Assembly: GCA_028283765.1 (NCBI GenBank)
Contig: JAPWJY010000008.1
Location: forward strand, 186,001-250,000
Source: Parvibaculaceae bacterium
GTDB taxonomy: Bacteria; Pseudomonadota; Alphaproteobacteria; Parvibaculales; Parvibaculaceae
Reading direction: 5' to 3'
DNA length: 64,000 nucleotides
Below, piece by piece: positions 7,970-18,972 of the stretch. Both the position numbers and the translations under genes were made by a program. The notes beneath the pieces are model-generated. The model did no database searches and was not told the DNA's origin. It saw nothing but the letters and a program-made list of their open reading frames with translations. How positions within the stretch are numbered: position 1 is the stretch's first letter; each line of letters opens with the position of its first letter.

Positions 7970-8854
7970 CTAGTCCGGCCAGCGATTGTGCATCCACAGC
8001 CATTGGGCCGGATGCGCGCGGATATGGCTTTCCAGAAAATCATTGATGGCCTGCGTCACGCGGGCGATTTCGGCATCGCGCGGCGCATCCGGGTCCGGCA
8101 CGATGGGCGTGTGGACCGTCATGCGGAAGCGCGAGCCCTTGAGCCGCTCGATGGAGGCCGGAATGACCGGCAATCCCATGCGCAGCGCAATGGAGGCGGG
8201 CGCGTCGGTGGTCATGGCCTTCAGGCCGAAAAAGCGCGCCTCGATGCCGTCGTTCAGTTTCTGGTCGACGAGCATGGCGACGACCCCGCCTTGTTTCAGC
8301 GTCCGTACGATCTGGCGCGCGCCGCTGGCGCCCTTGGGGATCTGGATCGGCGTGATCGCGCGTTCGCGCAGCGCCACCATCCAGTCATTGACATAGGGGT
8401 TGTTCGCGGCGCGATAGATGACCGCATTGAAAATCCCCGCCTGTCTCAGCGGCAGAGGCAGCAGTTCCCAGTTCGCCAGATGGCCCGAAACGATGATAGC
8501 GCCCTGGCCCTCGGGCCGGGCGCGTCTGATTCCCTCAAGATTGACGATCTCGAAACGCCCCTGTCCGGCATCGGAGCCGAACTCATCGAGATGGGCATAT
8601 TCGGCGATGGTCCGGCCCAGATTGTCCCACATGCCGGTGATCAGGCGGTCGATCTGTGCCGGGTCCAGTTCCGGCATGGCGCGCGCCATGTTGCGCCGGG
8701 CCCGTTTGGTCACCCCGCCGATCAGCGGCCCGATATGCCGTCCGAGCCAGCCGCCCAGACAGGACGCCCGGTCGAGCGGCATAAGGCCAAAAAAGCCCAG
8801 GGCGATTTTCAGGCCGAGGGCTTCGAGCCGGTAGGTGAGGTCGCGTGTCGTCAT
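7970..8854 (-). CDS. lpxL: Lipid A biosynthesis lauroyl (LpxL/HtrB-type) acyltransferase
   Basis: 294-residue inner-membrane acyltransferase that adds a secondary acyl chain to Kdo-lipid A. The N-terminal hydrophobic stretch is LGLKIALGFFGLMPLDRASCLGGWLG. The catalytic box SGHLANWELLP has the HX4E dyad of this family, and the downstream VAMLVDQKLNDG and LPVIPASIERL match the second and third blocks. The frame stays open far upstream, but ATG at 8854 gives the typical HtrB length and avoids overlap with ung on the other strand. It is separate from the lpxK-waaA operon on the same strand, with ung between them. Confidence 0.92.
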   Translation of the reverse strand: MTTRDLTYRLEALGLKIALGFFGLMPLDRASCLGGWLGRHIGPLIGGVTKRARRNMARAMPELDPAQIDRLITGMWDNLGRTIAEYAHLDEFGSDAGQGRFEIVNLEGIRRARPEGQGAIIVSGHLANWELLPLPLRQAGIFNAVIYRAANNPYVNDWMVALRERAITPIQIPKGASGARQIVRTLKQGGVVAMLVDQKLNDGIEARFFGLKAMTTDAPASIALRMGLPVIPASIERLKGSRFRMTVHTPIVPDPDAPRDAEIARVTQAINDFLESHIRAHPAQWLWMHNRWPD

Positions 8855-8986
8855 GACCTGTCTTAATGGCCTCACCACGGCAAGTTCAATCCCTTTGTGG
8901 TCTGCAACGATGCTGGCCGCCGGTTGACTTGGGAGGAAAGCCCGCCGAACAATCCACGCGGTGAGGTATCCGGGAGGAAGCAGGAC

Positions 8987-9709
8987 GTGGGCGGTGAGGA
9001 TGAGATCGGGCAATACTGGACCCTCGACGCTCTGGATAAAAGCTGGCGCAAGGCGCTGGAGCCCGCGTTTTCCAGCCCCGGGATGGAGCGCCTCGAACAT
9101 TTCCTGAGCGCGCAAAGCGCCGGGGGCAAAACTATTTATCCCCGCCCAAGCGAATATTTCCGCGCGCTGGAACTCACCCCTCTGGACAAGGTCCGCGTGG
9201 TCATTCTGGGGCAGGATCCCTACCACGGGCCCGGACAGGCCCATGGCCTCTCGTTCAGCGTCCGGCCCGGGGTGCGCATCCCCAAGTCGCTCGCCAATAT
9301 CTACAAGGAACTGGGGAGCGATCTGGGAGAGGCGATTGCCCCGGACAATGGCTTTCTGGAGGATTGGGCGCGGCAGGGCGTGCTGCTGCTCAACACGGCG
9401 CTGACCGTGGAGCAGGGCAAGGCGGCTTCCCACCGGGGCATGGGCTGGGAGCCTTTCACGGATGCCGTCATCCGGGCGGTGAGCGGGAAAGAGGAGCCGG
9501 TCGTCTTCATCCTGTGGGGTGCTCACGCCCAGCAGAAGGCGGCGCTGATCGACACGGCCAAACATTGCATTCTGGAATCCCCGCATCCTTCACCGCTTTC
9601 GGCCTACAAGGGCTTCTTCGGCAGCCGCCCCTTTTCGCGGGCGAATGCTTTCCTCAAGGCGCACGGCAGGGGAGAAATCGACTGGACCCGCGCGTTCAGG
9701 CCGGTGTGA
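8987..9709 (+). CDS. ung: Uracil-DNA glycosylase, family 1
   Basis: 240-residue base-excision repair enzyme removing uracil from DNA. The water-activating motif is complete in [22 protein letters not shown] (GQDPYH with catalytic Asp), the uracil-binding core follows in [11 protein letters not shown], and the DNA-intercalation loop is [18 protein letters not shown] with the catalytic His. GTG at 8987 is chosen because GGAGG lies 8-10 bases upstream and the family's N-terminal helix (WRKALEPAF) follows; an in-frame ATG at 8897 would add 30 unconserved residues. The last 14 bases overlap the end of the convergent lpxK. Confidence 0.95.
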   Translation: MGGEDEIGQYWTLDALDKSWRKALEPAFSSPGMERLEHFLSAQSAGGKTIYPRPSEYFRALELTPLDKVRVVILGQDPYHGPGQAHGLSFSVRPGVRIPKSLANIYKELGSDLGEAIAPDNGFLEDWARQGVLLLNTALTVEQGKAASHRGMGWEPFTDAVIRAVSGKEEPVVFILWGAHAQQKAALIDTAKHCILESPHPSPLSAYKGFFGSRPFSRANAFLKAHGRGEIDWTRAFRPV

Positions 9710-10751
9710 CGGCGGGTCCGGCGTCCGGTTCTGCGCGGCGGGCGGCGATCCGGGCATCCAGCAAGGCGGTCAACCCGGCGAAATCGTCGAACTCGGCGCG
9801 AACCCGCACAATCTTCACCGTTTCGGCCAGAACGGCCCGGGCGCTGCCCTCAGGCGCGTGACGCAGGCGCACGAAGTCCTTCTCGGTCGTGACCAGGCCG
9901 GCCTCATGGTAGCCCGCCTGATCCATGAGAACGGCGGCGTCTTCCTCGGTGAACTGGTGGTGGTCGGAAAAAATGATGGTCTGAACCAATGTTCCGCCAA
10001 GGCGGCGGACGGTATCGAAAAATTTGGCAGGCCGCCCGATGCCGGAAAATGCGATGAACGGACGTTCATTCAATTCGGGCAGGGGGGCGGGAATTACTCT
10101 TCCCTGAAATTGCGGAATGCCGCGCCGGGTGGCGGCGGCCTTCAGCCGGTCCGCTCTTTGGCCATCGCCCATGACGATGACGGCCCCCGCTCGCTTCAGC
10201 GCTGAGCCGACCCGCTCGCGCAAGGGGCCAGCCGGGATCAGGCAGCCATTCCCGAGGCCCGCCCGGCCATCGACCACGAGAAGGGAAAGATCCTTGGCGA
10301 GCGAGGGATTCTGGAAACCGTCATCCATCATGATGACGCTCGCACCGGCATGGATCGCAAGCTGGGCACCGTCCGGGCGGTCCCGCGACACCCAGGTCGG
10401 GGCTATATCCGCGAGGAGCAGCGGCTCATCGCCGACATCGCAGGAGGCGTGCCATTGAGAGTGAACCTCGATCGGGCCTTTCTCGCTGCCGCCATATCCC
10501 CGGCTCAGATAATGCAGCGCCTCGCCCCGTTCGAGCAGATGGCGGCCCAGCGCCTGCGCCACCGGCGTCTTGCCCGCGCCCCCCGCCGTGATATTGCCGA
10601 TGCAGATGACCGGGACCGCCTGCCTGGCGGGTTTGACCAGCCTGCGGCGGAGATCGCCTGCCAGCCCGTAGAGCGCGCCCACGGGCGCAAGCAGCCGCGC
10701 GGCCCATGGAGTGCCGCCGTTTTCCGGATACCAGAACGGCGGTTCATGCAT
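9696..10751 (-). CDS. lpxK: Tetraacyldisaccharide 4'-kinase
   Basis: 351-residue membrane-associated P-loop kinase that phosphorylates the 4' position of the lipid A precursor to make lipid IVA. It begins [20 protein letters not shown], the hydrophobic amphipathic lead of LpxK. The Walker A is [20 protein letters not shown], exactly the family pattern, and the later TEKDFVRL is also diagnostic. Its start overlaps the waaA end by 8 bases, so it is the last gene of an operon msbA-DUF374-waaA-lpxK. It overlaps the convergent ung by 14 bases at the 3' end. Confidence 0.96.
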   Translation of the reverse strand: MHEPPFWYPENGGTPWAARLLAPVGALYGLAGDLRRRLVKPARQAVPVICIGNITAGGAGKTPVAQALGRHLLERGEALHYLSRGYGGSEKGPIEVHSQWHASCDVGDEPLLLADIAPTWVSRDRPDGAQLAIHAGASVIMMDDGFQNPSLAKDLSLLVVDGRAGLGNGCLIPAGPLRERVGSALKRAGAVIVMGDGQRADRLKAAATRRGIPQFQGRVIPAPLPELNERPFIAFSGIGRPAKFFDTVRRLGGTLVQTIIFSDHHQFTEEDAAVLMDQAGYHEAGLVTTEKDFVRLRHAPEGSARAVLAETVKIVRVRAEFDDFAGLTALLDARIAARRAEPDAGPAVTPA

Positions 10752-12180
10752 GGCGCGCCACCTCGTCCTGTTTCAGGCGGGAACCCTGTTTCAGCAGGGG
10801 CAGAAGTTCGCCCGCCACGCGCTCGGCTACGCCTGAACTTGCTTCTGCAACCTTGCGGGCGGCGGCGGCGCGCCGGTGCCGGAGAGTGTCGTTCCCCAGA
10901 AGCCTCTTGATGGTGGATGAAAGAGATGAAGCATCGTTCACGTCAAACAGGGCGTCGGCCTCGGCCAGTGCCGCGAAGGCTTCCTCGAAATTGAAGCGGT
11001 GTGGTCCGGCCATGATCGCGCAATTCAGCCGGGCGGCCTCAATCGGGTTCTGGCCGCCGTGTGGCACAAGGGTACCGCCGATGAATACTGTTTCAGTTAA
11101 TCGATAGAACACGCCCAGCTCGCCGATGGTATCCGCGATATAGACATCGGTCTTGTCGCCCGGCAGATGGTTGCGCGAGCGCTGGTTGGCCTGAAGTCCG
11201 CGGTTTTCCAGCATGGCGGCGATGTCCGCGCCTCTGTCCGGGTGGCGGGGCACGATGATGGTCAGCAGGTCCGGCAGGTCCGGGGCCATGGCGATATGGG
11301 TCTCGGCGATAATGTCTTCCTCGCCGGGATGGGTGCTGGCCGCGAGCCAGACGGGGCGGTCCAGCACCAGATTGTGCAGGCTCGCCAGCGCCGAGGCCTT
11401 GGCCGGGAGCGCGGGCGCGTCGTTCTTCAGATTACCGGCGCTGATGGCGTGACGCGCGCCCAGAGATTGCAGACGCACCGCCGTTTCCTGATCCTGCGCC
11501 AGAACAAGTGAAAACGAGTTCAGGATAACGGAAGCGATTTTGGGATATTTGCTCCAGCCCTCGAAGCTTTTGGGGCTCATCCGGGCGTTGACCAGCGCCA
11601 TGGGAATGCCCCGGTCGCGGGTGGCGAGAATGAGGTTCGGCCAGAATTCGGATTCGACCCAGACGGCGAGATCGGGTTGCCAGTGATCGAGGAAACGGGC
11701 GCAGAAATCGGGATGGTCGAGCGGGATGAACTGGTGGAAAGCGCCTTTGGGCAGACGCTCGGCCAGCAGTTTCGCAGAGGTCACCGTGCCTGTCGTCACC
11801 AGCACGTGAAGGGCGGGGTCCTGCGCCATCAGCCGGGCGATCAGCGGCAGCACGGAAACGGCTTCGCCGATGCTGGCGGCATGGAACCAGACGAGAGGGC
11901 CCTGCGGCCGGGGCCGGCCGGCGATCCCGCGGCGCTCGCCGATCCGCGCTTCATCCTCCTTGCCTCTGGCCAGCCGTTTCTTGAGCAGATAGCCGAGCGC
12001 CGGGCGTGCCAGCCGGGTCGCCATCCGGTAGCCGAACAGGCCGAACCGCGCGCTCAGCGGCGGGGTCTCTTTTGCCGGAAGATCGGATACGCGATCGGGC
12101 AGAGGGTCTGGCACTCGTAAAGCCTCGTCTAGCTGTCGAACCAACAAATAAATGACCGGGACAGGGCGTCTCGTCTTCAA
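10744..12180 (-). CDS. waaA: 3-deoxy-D-manno-octulosonic acid (Kdo) transferase
   Basis: 478-residue GT-B glycosyltransferase that adds Kdo to lipid IVA. The catalytic glutamate sits in WFHAASIGEAVSVLPLI; further family blocks are VWVESEFWPNLI, STHPGEEDII and GGTLVPHGGQNPIEAA. The usual WaaA start, a membrane anchor before KKRLARGKEDEARIGERRG, is preceded here by about 50 extra residues. ATG at 12180 is supported by a 4-base ATGA overlap with the stop of the upstream gene; a shorter start at about 12027 (MATRLARP) would match family length better. It is in the same operon as lpxK. Confidence 0.94.
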   Translation of the reverse strand: MKTRRPVPVIYLLVRQLDEALRVPDPLPDRVSDLPAKETPPLSARFGLFGYRMATRLARPALGYLLKKRLARGKEDEARIGERRGIAGRPRPQGPLVWFHAASIGEAVSVLPLIARLMAQDPALHVLVTTGTVTSAKLLAERLPKGAFHQFIPLDHPDFCARFLDHWQPDLAVWVESEFWPNLILATRDRGIPMALVNARMSPKSFEGWSKYPKIASVILNSFSLVLAQDQETAVRLQSLGARHAISAGNLKNDAPALPAKASALASLHNLVLDRPVWLAASTHPGEEDIIAETHIAMAPDLPDLLTIIVPRHPDRGADIAAMLENRGLQANQRSRNHLPGDKTDVYIADTIGELGVFYRLTETVFIGGTLVPHGGQNPIEAARLNCAIMAGPHRFNFEEAFAALAEADALFDVNDASSLSSTIKRLLGNDTLRHRRAAAARKVAEASSGVAERVAGELLPLLKQGSRLKQDEVARHA

Positions 12181-12893
12181 ACCGGATGTCCGACCAGCCT
12201 GTCGGCTTCGTCGGTCACCCGGTTCAGTTCGTCCTCGACCGCCTTGCGGCAGGCCTCGAAACCTTCTTCATCGATGTCGCGCGGCACATAGATCGGCTGG
12301 CCGACAATGAAAATGCCACGCGAGAAGGGCAGGTTGATGGTGAAACGGTCCCAGTTCCTGAACTGGATCCGCCGGCTGGTCGCGCCGGCCACCGGCACGA
12401 TGGGGCGGCCGGAAAGCTGCGCCAGCATCACGATGCCTTCGCCGGCATGCCGCCCGGGGCCGGGCGGCATGTCCGCCGTCATGCCGATGGAGATGTCCTC
12501 GTTGAGCGCCCTCACCATGCCGCGCAGCGCGGCCGCGCCGCCCTTGCCCTGGCGCTTGTGCGGGCGTTCCTCGCCCTTGGGCACGCCCGAACCCCGGATC
12601 AGGCCCACGCCCAGATTGCGCATGATGTTGGCGACGATTTCGCCATCGCCGTGGCGCGAGACGAGGATGCGCATTTCGCGCCAGTTATGCCAGAAAGTCG
12701 GCAGCAGCAGGTTCTGGCCGTGCCATGTCGCCGCTATGCAGCTTTCATGGTTGGTCCAGAAGCGGGCCATGATGTCGATGTGCTCCAGCTCGAAGCGCGA
12801 GGTCTGGCGCACGAATTTCAGATAGGTGGCGACCGTGAAGCCGATGATCTGCTGCACGGTGGCATTGCCGAGAATTTTTTTGCCCAATGCCAT
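12177..12893 (-). CDS. DUF374 lysophospholipid acyltransferase family protein
   Basis: 238-residue LPLAT-like protein. Conserved blocks are AATWHGQNLLLPTFW (acyltransferase histidine region), LVSRHGDGEIVANIM, VPKGEERPHKRQGKGGAAALR and TADMPPGPGRHAGEGIVMLAQ. In alphaproteobacteria this family sits beside waaA and is thought to act on lipid A or phospholipid; the exact substrate is unknown. It lies 6 bases after the ABC transporter and overlaps the waaA start by 4 bases, so translation is coupled through the envelope operon. Confidence 0.88.
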   Translation of the reverse strand: MALGKKILGNATVQQIIGFTVATYLKFVRQTSRFELEHIDIMARFWTNHESCIAATWHGQNLLLPTFWHNWREMRILVSRHGDGEIVANIMRNLGVGLIRGSGVPKGEERPHKRQGKGGAAALRGMVRALNEDISIGMTADMPPGPGRHAGEGIVMLAQLSGRPIVPVAGATSRRIQFRNWDRFTINLPFSRGIFIVGQPIYVPRDIDEEGFEACRKAVEDELNRVTDEADRLVGHPV

Positions 12894-12899
12894 GCCGCT

Positions 12900-14756
<1,857 letters not shown>

Positions 14757-14869
14757 CGCTCGTTGATCCTGCTATCGCCCGGGCGGGGTTGCGCGGGCGG
14801 ACCATAACATGGGGCGATCCACCTCGCCAGTTCGGTGAGTTTTATCTAACTCATTGTTATTATTTGTCT

Positions 14870-15361
14870 TTAATAGTTCGGCGCATTGAGCAGCCAGATC
14901 GCTCCGTTCAGATAGGCCGTAAACAGAACCCAGAGCGCATAAGGCATCATCATCATGCCCGCGACCCGGCTGCGCCGCCAGAACTCGGCCATGGTGGCGA
15001 GAATGGCCAGTTCCAGCATGACGATCCCGATCAGCGCCGCGCCCGGATTGCGGAGCCCGAAGAAGATCAGGCTCCATGAGAAGGCGAGCAGGAGCTGGAC
15101 GCCATAGGCGACGAGTTCGCGCCGCGCCGCCCGCACGCCGCCCGCCGCGCGCACGGTGCGCCACGCGGCTTCGGCGATCATGGCATAGAGAACGCTCCAG
15201 ACCAGTGAGATCACCCAGTCCGGCGGGGTCAGCGGCGGCTTCGTCAGCGACGCATACCAGCCCGGGAGGGCCGGGGCGGCGAAGAGGCTGGCAAGTGTGC
15301 CAACCCCGTAAGTGATGATGAGCAGGACGGCGAAGACGAAAAGGCTTTTCGTCCGGGTCAT
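14870..15361 (-). CDS. tspO: TspO/MBR (translocator protein) family protein
   Basis: 163-residue five-helix membrane protein related to bacterial TspO and mitochondrial TSPO, which bind porphyrins and cholesterol-like ligands. Key blocks are LPGWYASLTKPPLTPPDWVI, LLLAFSWSLIFFGLRNPGAAL and the terminal PYALWVLFTAYLNGAIWLLN. Start at 15361 overlaps the upstream DUF4170 stop by 4 bases (ATGA), so the two are coupled. Its place inside an envelope-lipid operon is not something I would predict; in Rhodobacter TspO affects photosynthesis and tetrapyrrole traffic. Confidence 0.93.
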   Translation of the reverse strand: MTRTKSLFVFAVLLIITYGVGTLASLFAAPALPGWYASLTKPPLTPPDWVISLVWSVLYAMIAEAAWRTVRAAGGVRAARRELVAYGVQLLLAFSWSLIFFGLRNPGAALIGIVMLELAILATMAEFWRRSRVAGMMMMPYALWVLFTAYLNGAIWLLNAPNY

Positions 15362-15609
15362 GCGTGACCGTGTTCCTGATCGAGCGTCTTGCCGGTATGG
15401 GGATCGAGCATCCGGTGCATGTGAACGATGAAATAGCGCATATGGGCGTTGTCCACGGTCTTCTGGGCTGCCGCCTTCCATGCGGCATGGGCTTCGGCGT
15501 AGTTGGGGAAGATGCCGACCACCTCAAGCTGGGAGGGATCGCGGAACTCCACCGAATCGAGATGGGTGAGCTCGCCGCCAAATACGAGATGAAGAAGCTG
15601 CTTCGTCAT
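15358..15609 (-). CDS. DUF4170 domain-containing protein
   Basis: 83-residue protein of the DUF4170 family: LLHLVFGGELTHLDSVEF, then GIFPNYAEAHAAWKAAAQKT and MRYFIVHMHRMLDP, which is the whole domain. The fold is unknown and no catalytic residues can be named. In alphaproteobacteria the family typically lies between a cysQ-like gene and the lipid A export genes, as here. A short histidine-containing tail ends the protein. It overlaps tspO by 4 bases. Confidence 0.85.
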   Translation of the reverse strand: MTKQLLHLVFGGELTHLDSVEFRDPSQLEVVGIFPNYAEAHAAWKAAAQKTVDNAHMRYFIVHMHRMLDPHTGKTLDQEHGHA

Positions 15610-15723
15610 GGATACACCTTGCAGGACATGTTCCCCCCGGACCAGTACGAGGGGAGAAAACTCCCGCTCAATATGCCGGGAAACCTTAACACTTCCTTGT
15701 TGCAGGTGCGAGATGGTTTCCTG

Positions 15724-16527
15724 TCACGGCAGGCGGATCGCCTCGACCCGGTCCAGCAGGAGACGATGCAGGGCGGGGTTGGCGGCGACAAGACTCGGGT
15801 GGCGCGGCACCGGCTGGTTATAGACCAGCGGCGCGCCGGTATGGGTCGTCAGCAGTCCGCCCGCTTCATGGAGAATGAGGTCCGCGGCGGCCAGATCCCA
15901 GTCATTCTTGGACGAGAGCGCCAGCGCCGCGTCGGCCATGCCAGCCGCGACCAGGGCGATACGGTAGGCGACGGAATTGCGCTGGATGAACCTCATTTCA
16001 GGCCATGGCCGGGGCCATGCAGGGTGCCTGAACATGGATTCAGAAGCGGCCATCATGGAGTCTGCGATATGCGTGGTCGCGGAGGTATGGATGGGATTGC
16101 CGTTCAGCAGGGCGCCCCGGCCTGACACGGCCTCGAAGAATTCGTCCGTCGCCGGGTTGAAGAGGGCGCCGATGACCGGGCGTCCCGCCTCGACGAGGGC
16201 GACCGAGATGGCGAAGTGGGGCTTTCCCTTCATGAAGGCGATGGTGCCGTCGATGGGATCGATCACGAACAGCCGTTGGCTGTCCTGACGGCCGGTATTG
16301 TCGGCGGATTCCTCCGAGAGCCAGCCATAACCGGGCCGCGCGCCGGTCAGCCGCCCGTGCAGCAACTCGTTGACCGCCAGATCGGCCTCGGTCACCGGGG
16401 TGCCGTCTCCCGGCTTCTGCCATTTCTTCAGCGGCGCGCCGAAATAGCGCATGGCCAGCGCCCCGGCTTCCCGGGTCGCGTCCTTTATCAGGGCAAGGTC
16501 GAGCAGCGCGCTCTCAGGTACCGGCAA
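15724..16527 (-). CDS. Inositol monophosphatase family protein (CysQ-like 3'(2'),5'-bisphosphate nucleotidase)
   Basis: 267-residue Mg-dependent phosphatase. Metal ligands are seen in DGTPVTEADLAVNELL, WLSEESADN and the hallmark FVIDPIDGTIAFMKG, with the second signature WDLAAADLILHEAGG near the C terminus. The subfamily is closest in layout to CysQ, which hydrolyses PAP from sulfate assimilation, but inositol or sugar phosphates remain possible. Its start overlaps the end of pmbA by 14 bases, indicating one transcript. Confidence 0.88.
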   Translation of the reverse strand: MPVPESALLDLALIKDATREAGALAMRYFGAPLKKWQKPGDGTPVTEADLAVNELLHGRLTGARPGYGWLSEESADNTGRQDSQRLFVIDPIDGTIAFMKGKPHFAISVALVEAGRPVIGALFNPATDEFFEAVSGRGALLNGNPIHTSATTHIADSMMAASESMFRHPAWPRPWPEMRFIQRNSVAYRIALVAAGMADAALALSSKNDWDLAAADLILHEAGGLLTTHTGAPLVYNQPVPRHPSLVAANPALHRLLLDRVEAIRLP

Positions 16528-17902
16528 CCATCATGCCTTCAATGCGGAGCGTGGGGGCGTCGGTGCCATGGCGGAATTCGAGATCGTCCGCGGGGGTCAG
16601 ATGCAGGAACATGTCCCTGAGGTTGCCCGCGACCGTGATTTCGCTGACCGGAAAGACGATTTCGCCATTCTCGATCCAGAAGCCCGCCGCGCCCCGGCTG
16701 TAGTCGCCGGTGATGCCGTTGACGCCCATGCCGATGAGCTGGGTGATGTAGAGCCCCTGTTTGATGTCGGCGATCAGGTCCTTCACGCTCACTGTGCCCG
16801 CGCCCAGATAGAGGTTGGTGGTGGAAGGCGAGGGCGGGCTGCCGGTGCCGCGCGCGGCATTGCCGGTGCTCTTGAGGCCAAGCTGGCGCGCCGTGGTCGA
16901 ATCGAGCACCCAGCTTCGCAGATAGCCATCCTCCACCAGCATGCGCGGCGCGGTGGCAAGGCCTTCGCCGTCAAAGGGTTTGGAGCGCAGGCCCCGGGGG
17001 CGCAGCGGATCGTCGATCACGTCGAGTCCGGCGGGCAGGATGCGCTGGTCCATCGCGTTTTTGAGAAAGCTCGTACCGCGCGCGATCGCCGCCCCGTTGA
17101 TCGCGCCCGCCAGATGGCCGATCAGCCCGGCTGAAACCCGCGGATCATAGACCACGGGCACGGCCTGCGACTTCATCTTGCGCGGCTTGAGCCGCCTGAC
17201 GGCGCGTTCAGCGGCGCTGCGGCCGATGGCGGCAGGGGCTTCGAGGTCGGCGAAGAACCGTCTGGAGGAATAATCATAGTCGGTTTCCATCCCGGTGCCT
17301 TCGCCCGCGATCACCGAACAACTGATGGAATGGGAGGTGCCTTCATAGCTGCCGGCAAAGCCGCCGCTGGTGGCAAGGGCAACGCCTGAACGGCTCCATC
17401 CGGCGCTCGCGCCTTCCGAATTGGTGACGCCGGCGACTGCCAATGCGGCTTCCTCGGCCTCGGCCGCCCGTTCAGCCAGCGCGTCCGTATCAAGGCCGAT
17501 GGCGCGGTCGGCGAGATCGAGTTCCGGCCAGCTTGCGGCGAGATCGGCGGTAGGCGCGAGCCCGCAATAAGGATCCTCGGGCGCGGCTTTCGCCATCGCC
17601 ACGGCGCGCTCGATCAGCGGCCCGAGCGAGCGTTCCGACAGGTCGGTCGAGGAGACGATGGCCTGGCGGCGGCCCACAAGCACGCGAAGGCCCGCGTCCC
17701 GGCCTTCCGAGCGCTCCACATCCTCCAGCTTGCCCATGCGCCACGAAGCGCCGACAGAGGTGCCTTCCACCACAATAGCGTCGGCCGCGTCTGCACCCGC
17801 CTTGAGCGCGCGCTCGACCAGCGAGCGGGCCACATCAAGGGTGTCGAGGGGGGAAGCGGAGGTGGAAACGGGGCTGGTTGTTAGCCTGCCGGGCCTGGTC
17901 AT
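16514..17902 (-). CDS. pmbA: PmbA/TldE family metalloprotease subunit
   Basis: 462-residue TldD/PmbA family protein. TldE (PmbA) pairs with TldD to form a peptidase ring chamber; the zinc site lies in TldD. The N-terminal domain shows GASWRMGKLEDVERSEGRDAGL, and the C-terminal half has VVYDPRVSAGLIGHLAGAINGAA and the late GVNGITGDYSRGAAGFWIENGE. No HExxxH motif, as expected for PmbA. ATG at 17902 has AGGAG about 10 bases upstream, better than the ATG at 17911 which overlaps that site. Its partner tldD is 11 kb away at 28723. A small hairpin (17920-17937) lies in the leader. Confidence 0.93.
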   Translation of the reverse strand: MTRPGRLTTSPVSTSASPLDTLDVARSLVERALKAGADAADAIVVEGTSVGASWRMGKLEDVERSEGRDAGLRVLVGRRQAIVSSTDLSERSLGPLIERAVAMAKAAPEDPYCGLAPTADLAASWPELDLADRAIGLDTDALAERAAEAEEAALAVAGVTNSEGASAGWSRSGVALATSGGFAGSYEGTSHSISCSVIAGEGTGMETDYDYSSRRFFADLEAPAAIGRSAAERAVRRLKPRKMKSQAVPVVYDPRVSAGLIGHLAGAINGAAIARGTSFLKNAMDQRILPAGLDVIDDPLRPRGLRSKPFDGEGLATAPRMLVEDGYLRSWVLDSTTARQLGLKSTGNAARGTGSPPSPSTTNLYLGAGTVSVKDLIADIKQGLYITQLIGMGVNGITGDYSRGAAGFWIENGEIVFPVSEITVAGNLRDMFLHLTPADDLEFRHGTDAPTLRIEGMMVAGT

Positions 17903-18060
17903 GCCGTGCATTCTCCTGAGCAGGGGTATCCTCCCCTGTATACAGGTGCGAATGCGGCGGCGGAAGGGCGGATGGCTGCTTGCGGGGCGCTTTGTGGCCC
18001 GGCACTGAGGTTGGCAAAAACAGACAGGGAGGGAGCAACCGGTCCTGAGCGTTCATGTGC

Positions 18061-18089
18061 CTGCACCGGGCATTGGATGCCCGGTGCAG
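18061..18089. repeat. Perfect 13-bp inverted repeat, possible terminator or mobile-element remnant
   Basis: CTGCACCGGGCAT (18061-18073) and ATGCCCGGTGCAG (18077-18089) form a perfect stem with a 3-base loop. There is no T-run on either strand, so it is not a classic terminator. It lies between the pmbA start and the small unknown ORF. Confidence 0.6.
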
Positions 18090-18143
18090 GTCACCGGTTA
18101 TCTGGTTGGGTGTCTTCTGTTGCCGTTCCAGGATGAACAGGGA

Positions 18144-18470
18144 TCAGCCTTGCATATGGTCCTGGACGGGACGTAGATCGAAGTTGTCCCAGGCATAGGG
18201 AGATTCGTTCACGACGAGATTCACGGGATGCTCCCCTTCGGCTTTTTTCCGCGCTTCGGCAGCTTTGATAAAGGTCTCGCTGGTTTTGGCGGGATGGTAG
18301 GTCTTGCCGGTGGATTTGTTGAAACCGAAGAGATTCAGAATTGCCCCGGGAATCGAAAGGATGCCGGACGCCGGACGCTTTATGCCGGACGAGATGGCAC
18401 CCAGTATTTTACCCGGCAAGGATTTCTCTCCGGCACCGGCAGGACGATAAGCCGGGGCATCGCCGGTCAT
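18144..18470 (-). CDS. Hypothetical small protein
   Basis: 108-residue open frame that I do not recognise. The central part, ILSIPGAILNLFGFNKST, is hydrophobic and glycine/proline-rich, followed by a lysine- and alanine-rich segment AAEARKKAEGEHP and a tail with WDNFDLRPV. No ribosome site is visible before the ATG at 18470, and a second open frame upstream (18467-18772) overlaps it by 4 bases but has a proline/serine composition that looks non-coding. It lies in a 1-kb region without recognised genes. It may be a real small gene, a gene remnant, or chance. Confidence 0.35.
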   Translation of the reverse strand: MTGDAPAYRPAGAGEKSLPGKILGAISSGIKRPASGILSIPGAILNLFGFNKSTGKTYHPAKTSETFIKAAEARKKAEGEHPVNLVVNESPYAWDNFDLRPVQDHMQG

Positions 18471-18972
18471 GCTGGCTGGAGGCCGTATCTGAGAGAGTTC
18501 TTGTGCGGAGGGATCTCAGGCGTCTGCGGTGTGATGTAGGGAACAGATGTTCCCTCCCGTGATGCCAGGCTTGTTGTGCGGGGTGGGGGCGAGGGCCGGA
18601 TGGTTGCCCCCGGCAGTATCTGGTCTCTTGCGCGGGGAGGGCGTTGGGGTGCGACATGGCCGTTGGAGCCGCTTTTGAAGCCTGATGATCCGATGCCGGA
18701 AGCGCTGTGTGTATTAGAGGCCGGTGTTAATGGTTTGCTCGTAAGAACGGGTTCAGGATAAATGGGTCTCATAGGTAATGATCCTTATTTCTGTTGGAAG
18801 AAATAAGGAAAAAGTACTTCTGTAATACTAATAAATAGTAAAAATCAGCTCATGAGGCGTGTTTCCTTTTTGTTTAGACCCTCATTCTGATTGTGTGATT
18901 TTTATATTTTCTGCTTTCTTGCGATGTAATTGTATTATTATTAAAAGTATGCCTTTTTTCTTCGAGGTATAT
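18471..18972. other. Intergenic segment with an AT-rich island
   Basis: No supported gene in these 500 bases. From about 18773 to 18972 the sequence turns strikingly AT-rich compared with everything around it, with runs such as TATTATTATTAAAAG. It contains an 11-bp inverted repeat, TCCTTATTTCT (18782-18792) and AGAAATAAGGA (18799-18809), with a 6-base loop. Confidence 0.6.
18782..18809. repeat. AT-rich 11-bp perfect inverted repeat
   Basis: TCCTTATTTCT at 18782-18792 pairs exactly with AGAAATAAGGA at 18799-18809 around a 6-base loop. On the plus strand it is followed by AAAAGTA rather than T, so a terminator is doubtful; an operator or excised-element scar is possible. Confidence 0.55.

Noticed and set aside
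18467-18772. 101-codon minus-strand ORF overlapping the small hypothetical gene
   Set aside because: Proline/serine/arginine-rich composition, no ribosome site and no domain; probably non-coding.
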